Assembly (NCBI GenBank): GCA_902465115.1
Contig: CABQMC010000108.1
Coordinates: 1-5,750, forward strand
Origin: an uncultured Collinsella sp.
GTDB taxonomy: Bacteria > Actinomycetota > Coriobacteriia > Coriobacteriales > Coriobacteriaceae
DNA length: 5,750 nt
Direction: 5' to 3'
In this document: positions 1-4,568 of the stretch, piece by piece
How positions within the stretch are numbered: position 1 is the first letter of the stretch
Layout of the letters: each line of letters begins with the position of its first letter
Made by a program: the position numbers and the translations under genes
The notes under the pieces: generated by a model
What the model was told of the DNA's origin: nothing
Database searches by the model: none
Seen by the model: only the letters and a program-made list of their open reading frames with translations

Positions 1-415
1 CATCACAGGACAGCTCAGCACAATCCAGTTCAGGACAGGACAGGCTAGGGTAGGTTAGGTTAGGGTTTTCACTTTCCGAAACCTGCGTTTCGGGTTTGTC
101 GGAAACTGGTTTCCCGTTTGAAAAACCTAGGTTTTCACTTTCCGAAACCTGCGTTTCGGGTTTGTCGGAAACTGGTTTCTTGCGCGGGCGGCCGCCCTTG
201 CCGCCCCTGCCGCGCGCGTCCTTGGAGTTGTCGATGGCGTTCTTCATCGCCTTGAAGACGCGGCGGAGGTGCTTCGGGAGGTCGGCCTCCACGCCGTGCA
301 GCCCGTACATCATGATCGCGTCGGCGAGCATCGCGCGGTCGCGCAGGTCCTCGGGGTCGCTCGCGTCGAAGTCGTCGTAGACCTCGGCGAAGCTGTCGAA
401 CACGGTAAAGGCCAT
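1..415 (-). CDS. DUF6291-like phage protein with repeat-built C-terminus, partial at left edge
   Basis: The ATG at 415-413 shares one base with the stop of the preceding 36-residue gene (TGATG), so translation is probably coupled. The frame stays open to the left edge, giving 138 visible residues and no end. Residues 1-65 are a mostly helical, acidic-to-mixed domain (starts MAFTVFDSFAEVYDDF). A basic Gly/Arg/Lys stretch GRGGKGGRPRKK follows at 69-80. From memory, this layout (small helical domain, then GGRPKK-type sequence, then a low-complexity tail) is that of DUF6291 proteins, which sit in phage replication/recombination modules; their function is unknown. After residue 80 come two copies of a 16-residue unit (80-95 and 102-117, period 22 residues), then a Leu-every-fifth-residue tail. 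The tail has far less GC-biased codons than the rest of the operon. The DUF6291 label is pattern recall, not a search result; a role in replication initiation is only a guess. Confidence 0.68.
   Translation of the reverse strand, partial: MAFTVFDSFAEVYDDFDASDPEDLRDRAMLADAIMMYGLHGVEADLPKHLRRVFKAMKNAIDNSKDARGRGGKGGRPRKKPVSDKPETQVSESENLGFSNGKPVSDKPETQVSESENPNLTYPSLSCPELDCAELSCD
4..63 (-). repeat. Degenerate five-base tandem repeat, CTNNN x12
   Basis: Read on the minus strand from 63 down to 4, the sequence divides into twelve consecutive five-base units. Eleven begin with CT and one with TT (CTAAC, CTAAC, CTACC, CTAGC, CTGTC, CTGTC, CTGAA, CTGGA, TTGTG, CTGAG, CTGTC, CTGTG). The repeat lies inside the DUF6291-like gene. 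Because 5 is not a multiple of 3, the protein repeats only every 15 bases, which places a leucine at residues 120, 125, 130 and 135. The array may continue past the left edge. Confidence 0.8.
64..179. repeat. Two-copy 50-base perfect direct repeat, period 66
   Basis: Positions 64-113 and 130-179 are identical over 50 bases, separated by 16 bases. The 66-base period equals 22 codons, so the repeat is in frame and gives two identical 16-residue blocks in the DUF6291-like protein. Each copy holds four GTTTC/GAAAC motifs in alternating orientation (first copy at 78-82, 87-91, 102-106, 109-113). It also holds a 7-base stem CCGAAAC/GTTTCGG with a four-base loop (76-82 with 87-93). The 16-base spacer contributes to a perfect 14-base palindrome, AAAACCTAGGTTTT, at 122-135. 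The region is visibly richer in AT than the flanking genes. Confidence 0.93.
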
Positions 416-525
416 CAGAACCACCCCCATAGAAGCGAAGAGAAGAACAGGAAACCCGCGGAGAAGGAGGCGGCGAACAGGGCCGCCTCCCAGTGGTCGC
501 GGATGATGTCGGGTACGTGCCTCAT
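415..525 (-). CDS. 36-residue predicted membrane protein
   Basis: The ATG at 525-523 overlaps the SSB stop by one base (TGATG), and its own TGA at 417-415 overlaps the next ATG in the same way, so it fits exactly between two real genes. The product starts MRHVPDIIRDHWEAALF and has one hydrophobic, aromatic-rich segment at about residues 13-36, with three tryptophans and six phenylalanines; it ends at the membrane segment. A single-pass or membrane-inserted miniprotein is the simplest reading. Small hydrophobic phage proteins can be holin-like or host-interfering, but nothing here identifies which. No strong Shine-Dalgarno is present: a GAGG lies about 12 bases upstream, so coupling to SSB translation is likely. 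Function unknown. Confidence 0.6.
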   Translation of the reverse strand: MRHVPDIIRDHWEAALFAASFSAGFLFFSSLLWGWF

Positions 526-1001
526 CAGAACGGCACGTCCTCGTCGTAGAACTCGGACTGCGGGACCGCGGCGTAGGCCTGCTGGGCGCTCCACTGCGGC
601 GCGGCCTGCGCCTGTGGCTGCACGGGCACCGTGTTCGCGAGGCTCTGCTGCGGCTGGGCCTGCGTCTGCCCCTCACGGCGCACCATGACCTCGATCTCGT
701 CGACGATAACCTCGAGCTTCGAGCGCTTCTGGCCGTCGCGCTCCCAAGAGCTGTAGCGCAGCTTGCCCTCGATCGCGACCTTCATCCCCTTAGTGAGGAA
801 ACGGCCAACGGCCTCGGCGCGGTTGCCGAACATGGTGCAGTCGACGAAGTTGGGATAGTCCTCCCACTCGCCCGTCTGCGCGTTGCGGCGGCGGTCGTTT
901 ACCGCCACGCCAAAGGACAGGACCTGCGTGCCGCCGGCGGTGGCACGAAGCTCGGGGTCGCGGGTGAGGTTGCCGCTGATGTTCACTCGGTTGATGCTCA
1001 C
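525..1001 (-). CDS. ssb: Single-stranded DNA-binding protein
   Basis: A phage single-strand DNA-binding protein of 158 residues that coats single strands exposed during replication and annealing. Residues 2-106 form the OB-fold domain: the INRVNISGNLTRDPELR opening, the VLSFGVAVN strand, the FVDCTMFGNRAEAV segment and the KGMKVAIEGKLRYSSWE segment are classic SSB signatures. A Gln/Ala/Pro-rich flexible linker covers roughly 110-148. The protein ends in the acidic partner-binding tip YDEDVPF. The start is the GTG at 1001-999, because AAAGGAGG lies seven bases upstream and the family alignment begins there; the open frame extends further upstream to an ATG inside the mIHF gene, but that extension has no SSB similarity. 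The GTGA overlap with the preceding stop (998-1001) indicates coupled translation. Confidence 0.96.
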   Translation of the reverse strand: MSINRVNISGNLTRDPELRATAGGTQVLSFGVAVNDRRRNAQTGEWEDYPNFVDCTMFGNRAEAVGRFLTKGMKVAIEGKLRYSSWERDGQKRSKLEVIVDEIEVMVRREGQTQAQPQQSLANTVPVQPQAQAAPQWSAQQAYAAVPQSEFYDEDVPF

Positions 1002-1339
1002 TGCCCGTCCTCCTTTGTGGTCATGCAGCCCTTGATGGCATCGACGAGGCGCGGCCCCTGCATGTAGCCCAGGCTGCTCACGCGGCGGCCGTCGCGGATA
1101 TGGCACACCTCGACGATCTTCTGCGCCGTGACCGGGCCGATGCCCGGGAATGAGCGGGCGAACTCCTCGACCTTGAGCCTCTGCGCGATGGGCGCCTCGA
1201 TGGCGACCTCGGGCGGGATGTTGCCCGCCTTGCAGGCGGCCTTGAACGCGGCGCGCTCGCGGCGCGTGTGGACGGCCTTCGCCATCGCCTCCTTGCGCTG
1301 CTCAGGCGTTCGGAGCGGCGGCAGGTTCTTTTCCTCCAT
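998..1339 (-). CDS. Integration host factor, actinobacterial type (mIHF family), phage-encoded
   Basis: A 113-residue protein matching the mycobacterial/actinobacterial IHF family, a single-chain nucleoid protein unrelated to the alpha/beta IHF of enterobacteria. Residues 10-38 are the N-terminal basic helix (RTPEQRKEAMAKAVHTRRER), 50-64 the KVEEF-type helix, and 65-80 the S13-like helix-two-turn-helix with PGIGPVTAQKI. Residues 81-103 match the 'I..SRRV.GLG..Q...L' ending of the family (here IRDGRRVSSLGYMQGPRLVDAIKG). The family bends and binds DNA and, in mycobacteria, is needed for phage L5 integration. The ATG at 1339-1337 sits three bases after the DUF1351 stop, with AGAGGA upstream. A short Lys/Asp tail (105-113) exceeds the usual end. 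The family call rests on recalled motifs; the role in this operon is unknown. Confidence 0.85.
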   Translation of the reverse strand: MEEKNLPPLRTPEQRKEAMAKAVHTRRERAAFKAACKAGNIPPEVAIEAPIAQRLKVEEFARSFPGIGPVTAQKIVEVCHIRDGRRVSSLGYMQGPRLVDAIKGCMTTKEDGQ

Positions 1340-1342
1340 GTC

Positions 1343-2335
1343 CTACATCCTCTCGACGTATCCGTGAATGTCGTTGTCGACCATGACGGCCCTCACGCGA
1401 CGCAGCTCGTCCGCCGTGGCGCACTCGATGACCACGCGGTAACCCCTCTGCGGTGCCGTGGCCGCATCCTCGGCCACTTCCGGCTCGGGGCGCGACGGAA
1501 CCACCCGCACGCATCTCGGCCCGCCAAAGGGGTCCTCAGGCTCGGGATGCTCGGCAGGCACCGGCTCGGGGTCGGGCGGCAGCGGCGCGGGCTCCGGCTC
1601 GGGCTCCGGTGCGGGCGCCGTCGCCTGCTCGTAGGTCGACACGAGTGCGGCGGCCTTGGCGACCTCCTCGCGGTGCGCGGCGACAGCCGCCGCCACCTCG
1701 CCCGAGTCCATCGGCAGTGTCCTCGTCCACCACGCAACGGCCCACGCCTTCTCGGACTCGTCCTCGTAGTCGAGCCCGTTGACGAACTTGAACTGGTGCA
1801 GCAGCTCGCCCACGCGGCGCTCGATGATGTTCTTGGCCTTGACCTCGCCGAAGCTCGCGTTGAGCCACCTGTCGTCGGCGATGCGCTCGTAGGGCACCAG
1901 CGGCCCCATCTCGCCCGCGAGGTCGTAGTAGTGGCCCTTGAGCGCGGTGAGGCGGCGTTTCCTGCACTCGCCGTCGTATCGGTCGATCTCGGCCTTGTAC
2001 TCATCGGATAGCTTGTCGATGGGCGCCGTTATCTCGCCGATGGTCTTGTCGAACGTCTTGAGCAGGTCGCTGTACTTCTTCTTCGCGGCCTTGCGCTGCT
2101 CCTCGATGGGCGCCTTCACGGCGTTGACTGACGTGCGGTACTTCTTCGCCGCCTTGAAGTCATCGTCATTCTCGATGTGCTTGACGTCCACGTAGTCCGC
2201 CAGCTTCTCGTCGACGCTCTCCTTGAGCTTCGCCAGCTTGTCCTCGAGCGTGTCGTCGATGGCGAGCGACGCCACCAGCGTGTCGAAGTCCTCCTCGAGC
2301 GGCACGGCCTCGACCGCCAAAACCTCGTCTGCCAT
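1343..2335 (-). CDS. DUF1351 protein, partner gene of Bet/RecT
   Basis: A 330-residue protein of the DUF1351 family, which in many phages is encoded beside the Bet/RecT annealing gene; its biochemical role is not established. Residues 25-130 are a long charged, coiled-coil-like region with the family core (KKYRTSVNAVKAPIEEQRKA at 64-83 and ITAPIDKLSDEYKAEID at 102-118). Residues 145-235 hold the second conserved part with DRWLNASFGEVKAKNI (155-170). A Pro/Glu-rich linker covers about 241-290, and a small C-terminal module, RGYRVVIECATADELRRVRA onward (297-330), matches the short end domain seen in relatives. The ATG at 2335-2333 overlaps the Bet stop by one base (TAATG), with GGAGG six bases upstream. 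The open frame continues far upstream through the Bet gene, but that part is an out-of-frame shadow. Confidence 0.88.
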   Translation of the reverse strand: MADEVLAVEAVPLEEDFDTLVASLAIDDTLEDKLAKLKESVDEKLADYVDVKHIENDDDFKAAKKYRTSVNAVKAPIEEQRKAAKKKYSDLLKTFDKTIGEITAPIDKLSDEYKAEIDRYDGECRKRRLTALKGHYYDLAGEMGPLVPYERIADDRWLNASFGEVKAKNIIERRVGELLHQFKFVNGLDYEDESEKAWAVAWWTRTLPMDSGEVAAAVAAHREEVAKAAALVSTYEQATAPAPEPEPEPAPLPPDPEPVPAEHPEPEDPFGGPRCVRVVPSRPEPEVAEDAATAPQRGYRVVIECATADELRRVRAVMVDNDIHGYVERM

Positions 2336-3216
2336 TAGAAGCCTCCCAGAAGGTCGTCGTCGGTCGCGTACTCGGCGGGCGCGGGCTCCGGCTCGGGGAT
2401 GGCGGGCTCGGGCTGCGCCTTGCGCGCCGCGATCTCCTCCTCCATCCAAGAGGCCGCGCGGCGCGCCTGCATGAGCGTCATGTCGTGCATGTTGCCCGAC
2501 GAGCAGCCCACGGCGGCGCAGATGGCGGCCATGGCCCCGGCGCTGTCGAGCCCAGTCGCCGCCATGAACGGCTTGAACAGGTCGCGCACGGGCTGCAGGT
2601 CGGCCACGGGCTCGACGCTCTCGGCCTCGACGGCCTGAGTGCCGGCGCGCATGTCCTGCGCGACCTTCTGGTCCATCTCCTCGCCCGTGTACATCCCGCC
2701 GAACTCGTCGGGGTAGGCCAGACGCCACGCGCCGGCCTTGGCGCACTTCTCGATCATGACGCCCGGCATCTTCGCCCAGTTGCTCTTGCCGGTGCTGTAG
2801 TCGGTGAGCGCCAGCTCGACGTATGCGGGCTTCTTGCCGTCGGTGAACGCGACCTCTGCCCAGCCGCCGATGAGCTGCTCCCCGATCATCTTGTAGACGG
2901 CGGAGCCCTTCTTCTTGACGACCTCGCCGTCGCGGAGCACCACAACGCCGCTCTCGATGCCGCCGTAGTTGGGCTGCCTGTTCGCGCGGCGGTTGAACAC
3001 CTGGTAGGAAGTGATGATGCTCGCCGGGGCGCTGCCGTACTTGACCAGGTACACCTCCTTGGTGAACGGGTTCAGGTGCTGGCGGTTGCAAAGCTCCACG
3101 CAAAGCGCCAGCTCGCTGTCGGTCGCGTTGGGGCACAGGCGCTCGCGGATGTCCTGCGAGGTGAACTTGACGGGCATGCCCGCGTCGTCCTTGAACTCGA
3201 TGATCTCGTTACTCAT
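2335..3216 (-). CDS. bet: Bet/RecT-family single-strand annealing recombinase
   Basis: A 293-residue phage recombination protein that anneals complementary single strands and supports strand exchange, normally with a partner exonuclease and SSB. The Bet/RecT core spans about residues 20-182. Hallmarks are LNPFTKEVYLVKYG (48-61), the following PASIITSYQVFNRRA (64-78), GIESGVVV (86-93), GGWAEV (117-122) and the highly diagnostic WAKMPGVMIEKCAKAGAWR (147-165) with YPDEFGGMYTGEEM after it. A C-terminal extension has a helical region (about 205-265), a Pro/Glu linker and an acidic end TDDDLLGGF reminiscent of the SSB tip. The ATG at 3216-3214 overlaps the end of the 98-residue gene by eight bases, with GAGGTGA upstream. 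No exonuclease gene is visible beside it. Confidence 0.95.
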   Translation of the reverse strand: MSNEIIEFKDDAGMPVKFTSQDIRERLCPNATDSELALCVELCNRQHLNPFTKEVYLVKYGSAPASIITSYQVFNRRANRQPNYGGIESGVVVLRDGEVVKKKGSAVYKMIGEQLIGGWAEVAFTDGKKPAYVELALTDYSTGKSNWAKMPGVMIEKCAKAGAWRLAYPDEFGGMYTGEEMDQKVAQDMRAGTQAVEAESVEPVADLQPVRDLFKPFMAATGLDSAGAMAAICAAVGCSSGNMHDMTLMQARRAASWMEEEIAARKAQPEPAIPEPEPAPAEYATDDDLLGGF

Positions 3217-3505
3217 CGACGCTCACCTCGCATCCGTAGAGCTTGGAGATCGTGGCGACCGCGCCGCTCTCGGCGTAGGTGTCCTCGCACTCCTTGCCGT
3301 ACGCGATGATGACGGCCAGGAAGTCGCGGTCGAACTCGATGGGCTCCTCGTCCATCAGTACGGGCGCGACCGCCATGCCGTAGGCGACGCCGCGGAGCAC
3401 CGCCGGGTCGACGTCGCGCTCGAGCGCCTCGGCGTTGAGCTCCGTGTTGATGAGGACGTTGCCCACGGCCTGCCTCATGAGCTCCTTGAATGCCTTTCGC
3501 TTCAT
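3209..3505 (-). CDS. Conserved-looking phage protein of unknown function, 98 residues
   Basis: I do not recognise this protein. It is 98 residues, acidic, and opens with a basic helix (MKRKAFKELMRQAVGNVL). A short Ala/Gly/Val stretch, PAVLRGVAYGMAVAPVLMDE (34-53), may be a buried helix rather than a membrane segment, and residues 54-98 are mixed and acidic (FDRDFLAVIIAYGKECEDTY, then ending SVDE). It has four glutamate/aspartate-rich clusters and two cysteines. The ATG at 3505-3503 has GGAG seven bases upstream. It begins 15 bases after the RusA stop and its own stop overlaps the Bet start by eight bases. Its place between resolvase and annealing protein suggests an accessory role in recombination or replication, which is inference from position only. 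Confidence 0.8.
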   Translation of the reverse strand: MKRKAFKELMRQAVGNVLINTELNAEALERDVDPAVLRGVAYGMAVAPVLMDEEPIEFDRDFLAVIIAYGKECEDTYAESGAVATISKLYGCEVSVDE

Positions 3506-3520
3506 TTCATGTCTCCGTTT

Positions 3521-3979
3521 CTACTTTTTCTCTTCGGCTGGGTCTGCCCAGCCGCGATATACCTGTATGTCCATGTGCGGCTCGATGCCGCGCCGACGGG
3601 GCCACTTGACCACGTGGACCTCGGCCACCTGGCTGTCATCGCCCCAGATCGCCCCGTTCATCCCGTCCATCACCAGCTTGGCGATGTTGTCCGCGTCCGG
3701 CTTGAACGTGTTCGGTTCCGACGTGACGCGCTTCGGCCTCGACACGGGCAGTGGCTCGTACACGTCGATGCGCACCGCGACGGGCACCCTGAACGGGAAC
3801 AGCAGCCCCTTGAGCTCCGGGTACGCCTCCCGCATGGCCCCGAGCGCCGCGTCGCGGATGGCGGCCTCGTTGCGGATGGTCTCGTTAGGCGTGTACATCC
3901 GGGCGTGCCTGCGGTCGAGCCTGTGGCGCTGCTTGCCCGCCACGAACGGGACGGTGAACGCGAATCGCCTGCCGATCAC
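3521..3979 (-). CDS. rusA: RusA-family Holliday-junction resolvase
   Basis: A 152-residue endonuclease of the RusA family, which cuts four-way DNA junctions formed by phage replication and recombination. The N-terminus has the beta strand RRFAFTVPFVAGKQRHR (4-20) typical of the family. The metal-binding catalytic core is KPDADNIAKLVMDGMNG (93-109), with D95, D97 and K101 at the expected spacing. WGDDSQV (112-118) supplies the third acid (D115 is the likely counterpart of E. coli D91). VHVVKW and the MDIQVY strand close the domain. The start is the GTG at 3979-3977: the family similarity begins there, and it overlaps the stop of the 46-residue gene as GTGA. The upstream ATG at 4096 would add 39 Arg/Ala-rich residues that are only the other frame of that small gene. 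No strong Shine-Dalgarno, so translation is probably coupled. Confidence 0.94.
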   Translation of the reverse strand: MIGRRFAFTVPFVAGKQRHRLDRRHARMYTPNETIRNEAAIRDAALGAMREAYPELKGLLFPFRVPVAVRIDVYEPLPVSRPKRVTSEPNTFKPDADNIAKLVMDGMNGAIWGDDSQVAEVHVVKWPRRRGIEPHMDIQVYRGWADPAEEKK

Positions 3980-4116
3980 AGTACCGACCCCATCCCAAGC
4001 GCAACGCGGATGCCGTCCGCCGCGAGCAGCATCGCCCGCAGGACGTACGGCATGAGCGCGTACACCGCGAACAGGAGCGCGACGAACCCCGCGCACCTAA
4101 GCAGCCTCGATGCCAT
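3976..4116 (-). CDS. 46-residue predicted membrane protein
   Basis: A small gene inside a longer misread frame. The ATG at 4116-4114 is preceded by GGAGGG with five bases between, a strong ribosome-binding site lying within the last codons of the helix-turn-helix gene (20-base overlap). Its TGA forms a GTGA overlap with the RusA start. The product starts MASRLLRCAGFVALLFAVYA and has one hydrophobic segment at about 8-32 flanked by arginines (positive N-terminus), then a short amphipathic tail ending VALGMGSVL. It is most simply a single-pass membrane miniprotein. Function unknown; its main visible effect may be to couple RusA translation to the gene upstream. Confidence rests on the Shine-Dalgarno and the exact stop/start overlap. 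Confidence 0.7.
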   Translation of the reverse strand: MASRLLRCAGFVALLFAVYALMPYVLRAMLLAADGIRVALGMGSVL

Positions 4117-4345
4117 GCGTTCCCTCCTCGATCCACTGCTCCACCCATTCCGGGCGCACCATGCGCCCCACCTTGCGCCCCTCGGGCAGCTGCGAGCGCA
4201 GGCGGCCCGCCTTGCACTCGCAGCGCAGCGTGTCGTAGGGCACACCCGTCACCCTCGACGCCTCGCGCAGCGTGTACATCAGCTTGTGCCTGATGCCAAG
4301 CTCGTCGGCCATCTGCTGGAACGTTTTGGCTCTGCTAGAATCCAT
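4097..4345 (-). CDS. Excisionase-like helix-turn-helix protein
   Basis: An 82-residue DNA-binding protein. Residues 24-75 form a winged helix-turn-helix of the excisionase/MerR-like type (HTH_17 style). YTLREASRVTGVPYDTLR (24-41) is helix-turn-helix, and AGRLRS...GRKVGRMVRPEWVEQWIEE (46-74) is the wing with the usual 'GR.....EW...WI' ending. An extra N-terminal helix, MDSSRAKTFQQMADELGIRH, precedes it. The start is the ATG at 4345-4343 because AAAGGAGGT lies six bases upstream; the frame stays open upstream to 4600, but that stretch is the structured non-coding region and its translation is unlike a protein. Such proteins act in phages as excisionases or small regulators. Being first in a recombination operon and next to a palindrome-rich stretch favours a regulator that may bind there, which is inference. 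Confidence 0.82.
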   Translation of the reverse strand: MDSSRAKTFQQMADELGIRHKLMYTLREASRVTGVPYDTLRCECKAGRLRSQLPEGRKVGRMVRPEWVEQWIEEGTHGIEAA

Positions 4346-4349
4346 GAGT

Positions 4350-4365
4350 GACCTCCTTTCAGGTC
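4350..4365 (-). promoter_or_regulatory. Shine-Dalgarno inside a small hairpin before the helix-turn-helix gene
   Basis: In the gene-sense RNA the sequence GACCTGAAAGGAGGTC can fold with GACCT pairing to AGGTC around the loop GAAAGG. The ribosome-binding site AAAGGAGGT is split between the loop and the 3' arm. It is the strongest ribosome-binding site in the window and fixes the start at 4345. The five-base stem would only mildly restrict access unless stabilised by a bound protein or by the neighbouring stem at 4368-4399. Confidence 0.6.
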
Positions 4366-4367
4366 TG

Positions 4368-4406
4368 GAGCCGTCCCCGCTTTCCACACCGGGCGGCTCT
4401 TTTTTT
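4368..4406 (+). terminator. Rho-independent terminator read on the plus strand
   Basis: On the plus strand GAGCCG (4368-4373) pairs with CGGCTC (4394-4399), extended inside by CCCG with CGGG, and is followed at once by seven T (4400-4406). This is the form of an intrinsic terminator. It points opposite to all the genes: on the minus strand the hairpin is preceded by seven A and not followed by T, so it would not stop the operon. It may stop antisense transcripts, or simply serve as a leader stem. Confidence 0.6.
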
Positions 4407-4437
4407 GTTGCTTGCTTTCGGGGCCCCGCCCCCGGCA

Positions 4438-4498
4438 CGGCACCGGTAGGGAACGTCCCCGCGGATGGTTGTTGGAGAGCCGCGGGGCAACGGTGCCG
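4438..4498 (-). repeat. Nested double stem-loop
   Basis: Two perfect 8-base stems lie one inside the other: CGGCACCG (4438-4445) with CGGTGCCG (4491-4498), enclosing CCCCGCGG (4457-4464) with CCGCGGGG (4480-4487). They are separated by an internal loop of 11 and 3 bases and closed by a 15-base loop. Arms are purely Watson-Crick, so either strand can fold. GC richness alone makes short repeats common here, but two nested 8-base perfect stems are more than would be casually expected. Confidence 0.7.
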
Positions 4499-4514
4499 CC
4501 CCGGGGATGGGGCC

Positions 4515-4545
4515 CGCGGGTATTGCCTGAGCGGCAACACCCGCG
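4515..4545 (-). repeat. Long stem-loop, continuous only in gene-sense RNA
   Basis: On the minus strand CGCGGGT pairs with ACCCGCG and TTGCC with GGCAA around the loop GCTCA. The one position between the two stems is G opposite T on the minus strand (a G-U wobble in RNA) but A opposite C on the plus strand. The minus-strand transcript therefore makes an unbroken 13-pair stem, while the plus-strand transcript does not. It is not followed by a T run, so it is not an intrinsic terminator. Confidence 0.75.
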
Positions 4546-4568
4546 CGTCCGCGTTATACACGCGGTAG

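Noticed and set aside
45..66. Telomere-like TTAGGG tract
   Set aside because: The TTAGG-like words are part of the degenerate five-base repeat in a coding region, not a terminal repeat array.
64..179. CRISPR array
   Set aside because: Only two 50-base copies with a 16-base spacer, in frame within a coding sequence, with a 22-codon period; these are gene-internal repeats.
96..688. Plus-strand open frames at the left end
   Set aside because: They oppose the repeat-bearing DUF6291-like gene and ssb, contain the repeats only as complements, and show no family features.
1343..3136. A single 597-residue minus-strand protein covering DUF1351 and most of the Bet region
   Set aside because: Its first half is an Arg/Gly/Ala-rich out-of-frame reading of the Bet gene. 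The real start is the ATG at 2335 with GGAGG upstream and the DUF1351 similarity begins there.
3011..4351. A 446-residue plus-strand open frame
   Set aside because: It lies opposite RusA, the 98-residue gene and parts of Bet, all with recognisable families or tight operon fit; it is a GC-driven shadow without a family signature.
4515..4545. Rho-independent terminator for the SPFH cassette
   Set aside because: The stem is strong but no T run follows it on either strand.
4554..4559. Sigma-70 promoter on the minus strand with TATAAC as -10
   Set aside because: No acceptable -35 hexamer is found 16 to 18 bases upstream, and the TATAAC sits in the loop of a small hairpin; too weak to call as a promoter.
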